From Odontesthes bonariensis (lineage: Eukaryota; Chordata; Actinopteri; Atheriniformes; Atherinopsidae): 64,000 bases of DNA. Below the pieces are notes generated by a model, which ran no database searches, was not told the DNA's origin, and was given only the letters and a program-made list of their open reading frames with translations. How positions within the stretch are numbered: the first letter of the stretch is position 1; the number at the start of each line of letters is the position of its first letter. The stretch lies in contig NC_134527.1 of assembly GCF_027942865.1 (NCBI RefSeq), positions 4,008,976-4,072,975 of the forward strand. The letters are read 5' to 3'. This document shows, piece by piece, positions 53,641-64,000 of this stretch. A program made the position numbers and the translations under genes.

Positions 53641-56600
53641 GTGCTGGTATCAACGCATGGAGAGAGTCGGCGCAGCGTGTATTTGCTTCTGAAAGGTAAG
53701 TAATGTAAAAATGTCCCTTAAAGTCGTTATCGTGTTGTATCATATTTTCCACGTTTGTATAATAGCTTCAGATAGCCTCCATTGTTTATGTGGTTACCTG
53801 GTTAGCTAGTTAGCTTGGCAAAATGAGCCCAAGCCCTGAAGCTAAAGTGGCAACAACACTAAGAAATTTACAATAAACGTGCTGCGTTAGAACGGAAACA
53901 TCAATCCTTTACCACTAAAACTATTAAAGAAAATTAAGCACCGATGAAAAGTGTTTCTTCAAAGTATTTACATGCTGTTTTGAGAGGTCTGACGACGTCT
54001 CACATTGTAAGAACCGGTGATTTTAGTTGAATTAACTTTACTGTGCAGCTCGATGAACCAAAACAACGGACACTGAGTGGATGGCAAAGAACGTTTTTAT
54101 CTTTATTGTTGATGTGCCCAAATGTTCACACAGTACACAATAACTCCCTGTTGAACCAGCTCTGGCTAAAATGATGGGATCACCACTCTAAGAGATTGTT
54201 CATGCGAGCTTTTCTCTTTTCTGAGTTAAGATGAGATCAAATGAGTCACAGATGTTTAATTTAACAGCTGAACATTCATGCACAAATAAGTGCAGTTAAA
54301 AGAGAGTCTTTACAGGATTTAACAAGCTGTTGCACCTTGCCGATTGAGTGGAAACGTGCCCCCCAACATGAGAAGTGTCATTAAAAACAATGGAATGGAT
54401 TTTAAACTCCTTTGAAATCGTCACACAACTTTCCCAGTTCGTTTCCAGTCCGCTGCACAAACAAAATGAAAAGGTTGTAGAAGGCAAACGTACTGTACAG
54501 GTTGACCAAGGAAGACGTCAGAACGTCAGGACAGAAAACCCAAAGCAGTATGCCTGAAATGGGGAAACGTTTCAGGATGATGACGCGTCTTTTCACGGAG
54601 AAATGAGCATTCAAACTTTTCTTCAGAACTCGACGACATGTCCAGATCTCAGCCCAACTGAGAATTTATGGAGGGAAAAAAAGGGTCGATGACAAGGTTC
54701 CATCCTGCAAAGCTGATCTGTGGACGAATAAACAAAGAATTCAAGCTTTCTCAAAAGCAACAAATACTTTATAGTATTGGTAAAAATAGTATTTCTATTT
54801 CTTTTGTGGTTTGTGATCCCAAAATAGTTTTTCTCTCCTTCACCTTGAAGAGAATTTGCACGTTCATTCATGAACGTGAATGAATGAAATAGTTTCGTGT
54901 CCTCTCTGTGTATTTGTTAAAGGTACAGTTCGCCTCTTTTGACATGAAGCTGTATGACATCCCATATCAGCAGCATCATTTCTGAACATCTTCTTACCCC
55001 CTGCTGCGTCCTGTGAGCAGAGTTCCAGCCTCGTTTTGGCGTTGATGAAGGTAGTCCGGCTAGTTGGCTGGGGTTTAAAAAATAAAGCGCTTTGCTTCTC
55101 AGAACAATATGCGTTCAAAAGAGTAATACATTTGCATCACAAAATCGTTCTCCAGGAAAAAGTCAGACCTCACATCGCTTGGCCCTATTTTCTCTCCCTT
55201 TGTTGTTCATAAATGATGTTGCTGATATGGGATGTCATACAGCTTCATGTCAAAAGAGGCGAACTATCCCTTTAAAGTATGCGTGTTAATGTTAGAATGT
55301 GTTTTTGCTTTCCAACATATTATTCACCTGACATCTGAAGTGCTTCATATATTTAACTGCTGACATTAAAATCGCACGACAGACCTGAAGTGATGCGATT
55401 GTCGTATGTTGAAATTCTTTGTAACCCTGGTTTCTTTCCTTTTTGTCTCAGTATCTCTTAAGGTCACACATGAAAATGGAAGGTAAAGCTAAGAAGCCCT
55501 TCTCTCCTAAAGGTGGAAAGAAGCTGAACCAGAAAGGAAAAGGTGAGAAATGTGACGCATAAACCAGCGACACTCACCGTTGCATTAAAGCAGGTCCATC
55601 ACTCATGTTTCTCACTCCGTACAGATAATATAGGGACCAAATTTGGAGGGAAACCAGGCGGCAAACCAGGCGGCAAAAGGCCCTTCAAACCGTTTAACGC
55701 AGAGAAGAAGAGCTGGCCGGGGAAGGCCAGAGATGGAGGCAAGAAAGACCAAAAATCGGCTTTCTTCAAAGATGGAAAAGGGCCACAGGGGAAAAGGAAA
55801 TTTCCTGCAAATAGAGACGAGAAAAGAGACGGTGGAGGTGAGAACACGTCTTTGTTAAAACAACATAAACTTAACCTTTTACCGAGGCACTAATTGATTC
55901 CATCAGAGGTCATGTTTTGGTTTTTCTGCCATGAGTTTGATCATCGGAGGCTTTGATTCTCTAACAGTTCTGGGGGGGTTTGCATCCTCACGTTGAGACT
56001 CTCGTTGTGTTCGCGTCTCTGCTCAGGTCCGGCGGCTAAGAAGCTGAAGAAAGGAGAGTTTAATGCGGAGAACAAGAAGAAGCTGACGGAGGAAGAGCTG
56101 AAGATGAACAGGCAGCAGAAGAAGAAGGAGCTGAAGAAGAGCCGACAGCAGGCGGACAGGAAGGACATGTTCGAGATCATCTGTCGCTCCAAACAAGTGT
56201 GGGAAAGTCTCAGGAGGTAAATGTACTTTATTTATACAGCCCGCTACAGACAATCCTTACGGTGTACCAAAGTGCTTTACAGCAGGTAATAAATAAAGAG
56301 AAGAATAAGTAAAAACAAATAAAAACAATAAAAGAACACTTAAAGCAAACTGTTGAGGGAGGGAGAATGAGAGAATGAAAATTATTTAAAATTATTTGTA
56401 GTTGGTTAGTGCAAGATGTAACCTACATTTTTTTTAATATATTATTATTTTTATTTATATAGGTGTTTATTAACTTATTTATTTTTATTATTTTCATTAT
56501 TTCGTATTCATTGCACAGTAATTTGCTGACTAATTACTGCGGTTAATGTATCTTTTTTAATTATTATTTTCTTTTCTGCCATATGTTTTGGATGTTTAAA

Positions 56601-59600
56601 TTGTTGGATGTTATATTAACATGAAAAAACAATAAGTATATGATTTAAAAAAAGAACAGTGAAAGCAATAAAATACAACAAAATCAAATAAGATAAAATA
56701 AAAGTGTCATCACTGGGTATTAAAAGCAATCCTAAATAAGTAGGTACACACACTAAACTTGTTGGTCCTGCTCAATATTTGTGTCAACAGGAAGAAATGT
56801 GACGATGAGCAGAAGAAGAAACTGATGAAGGAGCTTCATGATCTGATCCGGGGGAAGGTCAAACAGGTGCGTCGTACCTGCGTTTCCTTTGTTTCATTTT
56901 GTTTGGCAGCTTTCCAAACGTGTCCACTGTCGCAGGAACCGAAAACTAGGTTTTGTTGGATCAAATCGATAACTGAGCTCTGGGAAACACGAATAAATCG
57001 CCAAATAAAACGCTCCCACGTCTCAGTGTTGAGGCGTCGGATCTGTCCTGTTTCTATCATCTCAGGTAGCTGGCAAAGATTGAGCAAATGCTTTTAAGAC
57101 GAGATTTTGAAACAGTAATTCATGCCTTCGTTACAACTCGGCTGGATTACTGTAACGCTTTTTACTTTGGAGTCAGCCGGTCTTCCCTCAGGCGTCTCCA
57201 GTTGGTCCAGAACGCTGCTGCTCGGCTTCTAACCATTTTAGGGTTCATTTTAAGATTCTTTTATTTGTTTTTAAAAGTTTACTTGGGCTGTGTTCGAAAC
57301 AGCATACTACATACTGCATACTGCATACTCATCGATCAGACAGTATGCAGAGCGTTTACCCACAATGCATTTCGCTCCTGCCCGAGCCGAATTCAGCCGG
57401 CCTGAAGCTGATTTCGCTTAAGCTATAAACTCTGTAAACTTTAGCAACATTTCAAACATTTTCAGGTGAGAAAGTAGTCGTTTAGATCTCCAACGTGTTG
57501 AAAACCTGACAAAATACCGGCTATTTACAATTTTGTTCCCACGAATTCGGCGCTACTAAAGCTAGCCGCAGTGAGCAACACACTTCCGGTTATTTTCACA
57601 AAAATAAAATACTCGTTTTCTTTTATCATAGGGAAAGCCATTACCATACAATCGGTGCTTTTGTTTTGAAAACAGGAAGTGAACCTACCCTCGTTGTAGC
57701 TAGCTTGAAACTGCCGTTTTGACAGGAAATGACGATCGGCGACGTCACGTTACGTTGCATCTTGGGTAGTTTGAGTATGAGTAGTAACCTCATGATGCAT
57801 ACCCAACATTTCAGAGAATCTAGTATGCATCCGGGAACTTCTGCTTACTAAAACTCGCATACCAACTCAAAAAGTTAGTAGGAGTAGTAGGAGAAGTATG
57901 CGGTTTGGAACATGGTCTCGCCCCATCTCACCTCTGAGCTGCTCGCTGCCTCAGCTCAGCTGCTCCTGGAGGTACCGAGGTCTAAACTAAAGCTCAGAGG
58001 AGGCGGAGCTTTTAGTGTTTAGCTCCCAAACTATGGAACGATCTGCCGTTACATATCAGAAGTGCCTAAAACTCATCTTAAGACACATTTTTATTCTTTG
58101 GCTTTTAACACATGTTGAGACTTTTGCTCTTACTTCTGTTATCGTGTTTTATTGTTTCTGTTGTCTTGATTTCCGTCTGTACAGCTGCTGTTGTTTTAAA
58201 GTGCTTTATAGATAAAGAAGAAGTAGTAGTAGTAGTGTGCATTAATCATGCGAGCGTCCTCTGCTGCCTCCAGATGGCGTTTGCTCACGACGCCGTGCGG
58301 GTGCTGCAGTGCTTCATCCAGTTCGGCAGCCACAAGCAGAGACAGGAAGTGTTTGAGGACCTCAAAGGTGGGCGGGGCCTCTGTTTTTCTTTTATGTTTA
58401 CAGCTCAGAATGATCTATATTCTGGGGCATTTACAGTGTGTTGTTGTCTCCTGCAGACGACATCCTCCCTTTGTGCAAGTCTCAGTACGGCAGACACGTG
58501 GTGAAAAAGTTCCTGATGTACGGGTGAGTCGGCTCAGACTGAATTAAAGGGATAGTTCGCCTCTTTTTCTTTGTCTCTGCGTGTGGACGTGTGATGCATG
58601 GGTCCCGCTTTCCCTCCTCAGGAACAAGGAGTTGGTGGCGGCGGTGATCCAAACGTTTAAGGGTAAAGTGCGGCAGATGCTCCGGCACGCCGACGCCTCG
58701 TCCATCATAGAGTACGCCTACAACGACAAGGCCATGCTCGCCCAGAGGCTCATGATGACCGATGAGCTGTACGGGAACACCTACACCGTCTGCAAGGTGC
58801 GTTCTCAGCATCAAACTGTTCAGACTTTCACAGCTTTCTCCTTTCTTTTTGGTTTTAATCTTTTTAATCCGTGTGGTGGCATTAAGGGAGTTTTTCTGCA
58901 CGACTGTGTGCTTTTTTTCATCAAATCAAATTTATTTGTAGCACATTTCATGTCCAAAACAATTCAAAGTGCTTCACATAAAATAAAAGCATTGCAGCAG
59001 GGAGTGGAAGAAGCATTAAAATTACATAAAAGAATATAAAGAGAAACAAATAAAATCATTTAAATGATTAAAAACAAGCAGATAAGTTCAAAGATATTTC
59101 ATGCATAGACACATGAGAACAGAAATGTTTTTAACCTGGATTTAAAAATGTCTCCATTTGGTGAAAGTTTAATCTCCACTGGCAGTTTGTTCCACTTGTT
59201 TGCAGCATAGCAGCTAAATGCTGCTTCTCCATGTTTAGTCTGGACTCTGGACTGGACCAGCTGACCTGAGTCCTTGGATCTAAGAGCTCTGCTGGCTTAA
59301 AACTCCAGCAGCAGCGTTCTGGATGAGCTGCAGATGTTTAATGCTCTTTTTGGGGAAGTCCAGTTAAAAGAGCGTTACAGTGATGGAGTCTGCTGGAGAT
59401 GAATGCATGGAGGAGTTTCTCCTGGTCTGTTTGGGAGAGGAAACCTTTAATTCTGTTGATGTTTTAGGCAACATGAAGGCTGAGAAACCCTAAACCTAAC
59501 CCGGACGGGCTCAGTTTTGGAAAGACGCTCGTGTTTGACCGTGTCTGAACTTTTTCTCTTCTCAGTCGCTGGAGTGCAACACCATTGAGAAGGTTCTGAA

Positions 59601-62600
59601 GGCCAACCCGGACAAGCTGGCCGGCATCATAGACGAGATGAAGACGAGTCTCACTCCCATGGCCCAGAAGTAAGGCCACAGATTAACGTCTTTGTTGGAG
59701 GAGCAGCAACATTTATGCAGACTTTTAGTCGTTAATTCAAACAATAGTTCCTGCTACTCGCAGCAGGATGACCCAAAAAGAACAATAATCCGGTCCTCGT
59801 TGGTTTTTAGAACGAAGTGAATACAGCCTCAGGTCTTTACTCATTAAATAAAAACCTGGGAAAGGTTAGAGTAGCGTTTCCAAACTGTTTGAAGTTCACC
59901 ATTTTTCAGTGTGGACGAACATTCGAAAGAGCTACATCTCAGACTCTCCAGGCCTCAGTTAGCATGTTAAAGGGATAGTTTGCCTCTTTTGACATGAAGC
60001 TGTATGACATCCCATATCAGCAACATCATTTATGAACATCTTCTTACCCCCTGCTGCGTCCTGTGAGCAGAGTTCCGGCCTCGTTTTGGCGTTGACGAAA
60101 GTAGTTCCGGCTAGTTGGCTGGGGTTTAAAAAATAAAGCGTTTTGCTTCTCAAAACAATATGCGTTCAAAAGAGTAATACATTTGCATCACAAAATCGTT
60201 GTGCAGGAAAAAGTCAGACCTCACAATCGCTTGGCCCTATTTTCTCTCCCTTCGTATCACTGCTCGGTCTGCACTTCGGTCTACACAGCACGCAGTTATA
60301 CGAAGGGAAAGAAAATAGGGCCAAGCGATTGTGAGGTCTGACTTTTTCCTGCACAACGATTTTGTGATGCAAATGTATTACTCTTTTGAACGCATATTGT
60401 TTTGAGAAGCAAAACGCTTTATTTTTTAAACCCCAGCCAACTAGCCGGAACTACTTTCGTCAACGCCAAAACGAGGCTGGAACTCTGCTCACAGGACGCA
60501 GCAGGGGGTAAGAACATGTTCATAAATGATATTGCTACACTGGAAAAAATGCCTCTCCAAAAATAAGAAAAACAACAAATACGAGACGTTTTTGCTTGAA
60601 ATAAGCAAAAAAAAAATCTGCCAATGGAACTAGTGAAAATCATCTTGTCAAGATTTCTTGAAATAAAATGTGATATTTAGGACTTTTGAGATAAAAATTT
60701 GTTTTCAAGACTTTTTCATTTAACAAGATATTCCAGATGTATTGTCTTCAAACAAGTCCCTATATCTGGCTGTAATGGTACTTGTTAGGCAGTTGTGTCA
60801 TACAGCTTCATGTCAAAAGAGGCGAACTATCCCTTTAAAGGTTAAAGTTAATGACAGCACAGTTAGAAAAAGGCTGCAGGAGAAAGCATCTTCTCTCTAA
60901 AAAAGAACATGGCCGCACAGTTCAGGTTACGGACCGATCATGATGCAGCGTATCAGCCTCACACCGACCGTAAAGTCCTCTGTACACCAAACTTCTGCTG
61001 CTGTTGTGTTTCAGGGAGCAGGTCATCAAACACTCTCTGGTCCACAAAGTCTTCCTGGATTACTTCCGGTTTGCGCCCGACAAACAGAGATCCGTAAGCA
61101 GCTCTTTCTGTTGTTGAACGTGTGTTCCTCTGCCGGTTTTCCTCCGTCTATTCACCGCTCGCGTTTGTGTTTCCTCTCTTTATTTCACGTTCGCCGCGGC
61201 GTGAGCAGGAGATGATCGAGTCCATCAGAGAGCCGGTCGTCTACATGGCGCACACGCACGACGGCGCCCGAGTGGCCATGCACTGCCTGTGGCACGGCAC
61301 AGCGAAGGTGGGAACGCGCCGGACCACTCCTGGGAGTCTTTACTCCTAAAAGCCTCAAGTGTTTTTGTTTCAGCCGTTTTTTTTTCTTTTCTTTTTCCAT
61401 GTTTCAGGACAGAAAAGTTATCATCAAAACCATGAAGACCTACATGGTGAAGTTTGCCACGGTGAGTGGGCGCCGCCGCCGCGTTTAATCAGATGTTCTT
61501 TAGTAAAAGCAAACGGTTTAAACTGCTCGCTGTCGACTGTCCACAGGGGGAGTTCGGTCACCTGGTTCTGCTGGCGATATTCGACTGTGTGGACGACACC
61601 AGGCTGGTCAGACAAGCGGTTCTCTCAGTAAGTGTTCCAACTCAGGTTCTGGCTCTGATAAGTGTGTTTAAAGGGACAGTTCGCCTCTTTTGACATGAAG
61701 CTGTATGACATCCCATATCAGCAACATCATTTCTGAACATCTTCTTACCCCCTGCTGCGTCCTGTGAGCAGAGTTCCAGCCTCGTTTTGGTGGTGATGAA
61801 GGTAGTCCAGCTAGTTGGCTGGGGTTTAAAAAATAAAGCGTTTTGCTTCTCAGAACAATATGCGTTCAACAGAGTAATACATTTGCATCAGAAAATGGTT
61901 CTCCAGGAAAAAGTCAGACCTCACAATCGCTTGGCCCTATTTTATCTCCCTTCGTATCACTGCGTGCTGTGTACACCGAAGTGCAGACGTTAGGTTTTAC
62001 TCTTTGCAAGATTAATTATGATGTAAAATAAAATCTGGAAATCCCAATTAATCCTCTGTTTTGGTGTCATTTGGTGAAATAAGCTGGTAAACTAGACTTA
62101 CAACCACAATGTAAATGTATTAAAGGCAGCCAAAACTGACCAAATCAGGTTAAAATACCAGAAAAATCTACGTTATGTGTGTTTAATCATATTTTGAATG
62201 TCACACCTTTCAAAGCATAACTCGATCCGTCCAAAAGTCAATCTTAACACAAATAAAGTTTAGTTTACCAGCTTATTTCACCAAATGTCAACAAACAGAG
62301 GATTAATTGGGATTTCCAGATTTTATTTTACATCATAATTAATCTCGCAAAGAGTAAAACCTAACAGTTGCGGTGTTTGCTGCACGGTCTACACAGCAGG
62401 CAGTGATATGAAGGGAGAGAAAATAGGGCCAAGCAATTGTGAGGTCTGACTTTTTCCTGGAGAACCATTTTGTGATGCAAATGTATTACTCTTTTGAACG
62501 CATATTGTTTTGAGAAGCAAAATGCTTTATTTTTTAAACCCCAGCCAACTAGCCGGAACTACTTTCATCAACACCAAAACGAGGCTGGAACTCTGCTCAC

Positions 62601-63655
62601 AGGACGCAGCAGGGGGTAAGAAGATGTTCATAAATGATGTTGCTAATATGGGATGTCATACAGCTTCATGTCAAAAGAGGCGAACTATCCCTTTAAGTGT
62701 GCCTGTAGTTCTCTACAGGATCCAGTGTGATGCGATGCATGATTTAAAGTGAGTTTAGTCTGATATCTGCTTGTTAAACATCTGCGCAGGAGATCCTGTC
62801 GTCTCTGAGCGAGGTCATCGGTAATAAGTACGGGAAGAAGGTCCTGCTGTACCTGCTGAGCCCCAGAGACCCGGCTCACCAGCTGCCGGAGATCATGAAG
62901 GTGCTGGAGCAAGGAGACGGGAACGCACACAGGTAACGGCTCTGAACGTGATCTGGGTCGGTCGGCGCCGCCGGCCCTCTGAGGTCTAAAGCTTCTGTCT
63001 GCCTCCAGTAAAAAAGACGCCGCCACGCGGAGGAAGGAGCTGCTGGAGGTCGTCTCCCCCGCGCTGCTGGAGTACCTGCGCGACAACGCCGCTACCATGG
63101 TGACGGACAAGGCCACCAGCGTCGCCATCAGCGACATCTTGGCGTCGGCGTGCGGGGACCTGCGGCCCGCCATGACGGCGGTGGCTCAGCTGGCCAATCA
63201 GGAGTTGGTGCCAGGAGGGATCAAAGGCGATGTGAGCGGGTTTATGGTTTTCAAGTCCAGACGAGGGTCTGAGAAGGGCTTCATGTGGAGGAAATCTGTA
63301 CCATAAGTAGCACGTTAAAGGGACAGTTCGCCTCTTTTTACATGAAGCTGTATGACATCCCATATCAGCAACATCATTTATGAACATCTTCTTACCCCCT
63401 GCTGCGTCCTGTGAGCAGAGTTCCAGCCTCGTTTTGGTGTTGTTTGATGTTGCTGATATGGGATGTCATACAGCTTCATGTCAAAAGAGGCAAACTATCC
63501 CTTTAAGAAGCCTCCAGAACGGGTCGGAGCGTTTTTTACTGAATTGTTTGGTTGTCTCTCGCGGCAGCTTCACATGGCAGAACATCCAGCAGGACACCTG
63601 GTGCTGAAGTGGCTCATCGAGCAGGACGCCGTGTTGGCAGCGGCTGGAAAAGAAG
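53641..63655 (+). CDS. pum3: PUM3 (Puf-A, KIAA0020), nucleolar Pumilio-repeat protein, 3' end beyond window
   Basis: Leader exon ending at 53695 (AAAG|GTAAGT), then coding exons 55470-55542, 55625-55837, 56027-56216, 56791-56866, 58274-58367, 58457-58523, 58622-58796, 59566-59669, 61015-61093, 61209-61307, 61408-61461, 61547-61627, 62790-62932, 63009-63231 and 63568-63655. All join in frame, giving 586 codons plus one base. PUM3 belongs to the Puf-A/Puf6 group; it binds nucleic acid with little sequence preference and acts in the nucleolus in ribosome biogenesis. Residues 1-184 are a lysine/glycine-rich nuclear region ([22 protein letters not shown]). Puf-like helical repeats follow ([58 protein letters not shown]). 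The human protein has 648 residues, so one to three exons are missing. Translation may start at the first ATG or the in-frame second at 55476. Confidence 0.95.
54917..55275. mobile_element. foldback MITE copy F, shortened right arm
   Basis: TTAA at 54917-54920 and 55272-55275. The left arm is complete, but after TCTCTCCCTTTGTTG the sequence jumps directly to the last 70 bp of the right arm. It lies in PUM3 intron 1, ending about 175 bp before exon 2. Confidence 0.85.
56221..56745. repeat. L2 tail split by AT-rich sequence
   Basis: TTTATTTATACAGCCCGCTACAGACAATCC at 56226 starts immediately after the PUM3 exon 4 donor. The L2 sequence resumes at about 56640 (GAACAGTGAAAGCAATAAAA). The 300 bp between is AT-rich with no gene. 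Confidence 0.6.
57065..58215 (+). mobile_element. L2-type LINE 3' half interrupted by a MITE
   Basis: The plus strand reads [20 protein letters not shown] and [15 protein letters not shown], then after the [15 protein letters not shown]-type and LWNDLPLHI-like worn L2 sequence, and finishes with GTTTTAAAGTGCTTTATAGATAAA. Frameshifts are present. It fills PUM3 intron 5. Confidence 0.7.
57286..57917. mobile_element. short copy of the GGCTGTGTTC MITE, without satellite expansion
   Basis: The left end GGCTGTGTTCGAAACAGC and the right end GCGGTTTGGAACATGG match the 7876-9883 element. Only about three CATACT heptamers are present (57303-57328). The remaining 590 bp is over 90 percent alike by eye. 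Confidence 0.8.
58544..58567 (+). mobile_element. foldback MITE terminal fragment G
   Basis: TTAAAGGGATAGTTCGCCTC is the outer tip of the family; the rest is lost 30 bp from the PUM3 exon 7 donor. Confidence 0.5.
58915..59465 (-). repeat. L2-type LINE fragment (inverted)
   Basis: AAATCAAATTTATTTGTAGC and AATTCAAAGTGCTTCAC begin the inverted tail, followed by the body with TGGCAGTTTGTTCCACTTG and CTGCTTCTCCATGTTTAGTC. It lies between PUM3 exons 8 and 9. Confidence 0.65.
59967..60838. mobile_element. foldback MITE copy H with a nested MITE
   Basis: TTAA at 59967-59970 and 60835-60838. Both arms are present, but the right arm is interrupted at about 60538-60797 by part of the CACTGGAAAAAAT MITE. 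The arms end in TTGTGCAGG instead of the usual TCTCCAGG on both sides, so both arms share the same change. Confidence 0.8.
60538..60797. mobile_element. nested truncated CACTGGAAAAAAT MITE
   Basis: CACTGGAAAAAATGCCTCTC and GACTTTTTCATTTAACAAGA match the copy at 47049-47462 in reverse. The right end is truncated where host sequence TCATACAGCTTC resumes. Confidence 0.7.
61668..62696. mobile_element. foldback MITE copy I carrying a second palindrome
   Basis: TTAA at 61668-61671 and 62693-62696. The central hairpin is interrupted by a 377-bp palindromic insertion (61989-62365). It lies in PUM3 intron 13. Confidence 0.85.
61989..62365. mobile_element. palindromic element nested in copy I
   Basis: Arms of about 115 bp begin GTTAGGTTTTACTCTTTGC and end with the complement GCAAAGAGTAAAACCTAAC. 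They match at nearly every position through AAATCTGGAAATCCCAATTA and GGTGAAATAAGCTGGTAAAC. The loop is about 140 bp. No other copy was seen in the window. Confidence 0.8.
63315..63506. mobile_element. minimal foldback MITE copy J
   Basis: TTAA at 63315-63318 and 63503-63506 enclose only the outer parts of both arms (about 120 and 65 bp). This 190-bp form is a deletion derivative in PUM3 intron 15. Confidence 0.85.
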
Positions 63656-63659
63656 GTTA

Positions 63660-64000
63660 GAAAAACACACGAACAAACGAACAAATAAACACAAACAAAC
63701 AAGCACACGCACACACGAACAAACAAACACGCACACACACGAACAAAGAAACACACACACAAACAAACACGCACACACACGAACAAAGAAACACACACAC
63801 AAACAAACACGCACACACACGAACAAACACGCACACACACGAACAAAGAAACACACACACAAACAAACACGCACACACACGAACAAAGAAACACACACAC
63901 AAACAAACACGCACACACACGAACAAAGAAACACACACACAAACAAACACGCACACACACGAACAAAGAAACACACACACAAACAAACACGCACACACAC
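63660..64000 (+). repeat. minisatellite of about 20/40-bp units
   Basis: GAACAAAGAAACACACACAC and AAACAAACACGCACACACAC alternate from about 63730 to the window edge, after a less regular start. It begins 5 bp inside the intron after PUM3 exon 16. The open minus-strand frames through it are artefacts. Confidence 0.9.

Noticed and set aside
63481-64000. Cysteine/valine-rich minus-strand frames at the right edge
   Set aside because: These are reads of the ACACAC-rich minisatellite in a PUM3 intron.

Overview
This is a vertebrate nuclear segment, most likely from a teleost fish and probably a percomorph. The evidence is long introns with canonical GT/AG junctions, fish-type L2 LINE tails, tRNA-derived SINEs, and many hAT, piggyBac-like and Harbinger copies. 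The clade is inferred from repeat style and from gene orthology (BRCC3, CFAP44, PUM3), not from a marker gene.

Layout. 1-2.46 kb: the end of a possible upstream exon, a foldback MITE and a GC-rich island that may hold the first exon of an unidentified gene. 2.47-7.3 kb: mostly repeats (5'-truncated LINE, L2 tails, MITEs). 7.3-10.8 kb: a candidate small three-exon gene behind two RFX X-box motifs. Its first intron holds a MITE in which a 7-bp satellite has grown to about 1.4 kb. 11.7-14.7 kb: BRCC3 (BRCC36, K63-specific deubiquitinase), apparently interrupted by a LINE whose target-site duplication supplies both splice sites. 17.25-18.94 kb: a single-exon TRIM E3 ligase on the minus strand. 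19.6-26.2 kb: an L2 LINE with in-frame 72-bp repeats, an orphan coiled-coil exon, a hAT-like MITE and a decayed Harbinger element.

26.2-52.9 kb is CFAP44, a ciliary WD40/coiled-coil protein on the minus strand. I could join 33 coding exons in one continuous frame of 1,722 codons. Its introns carry hAT copies (two with a BED zinc-finger ORF), SINEs, MITEs, a possible solo LTR and several microsatellites. 53.6 kb to the right edge is PUM3 (Puf-A) on the plus strand, head to head with CFAP44. Sixteen exons are visible (15 coding beyond the 5' leader, 586 codons plus one base) and the 3' end lies outside the window.

The genes do not form an operon. CFAP44 and possibly the 7.5 kb candidate are linked by RFX X-boxes (cilia programme). 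BRCC3 (DNA damage and inflammasome deubiquitination), the TRIM gene (ubiquitin ligation) and PUM3 (nucleolar RNA binding) are independent. The most striking signal is the apparent birth of a spliceosomal intron in BRCC3 by LINE insertion at an AG|GT site.
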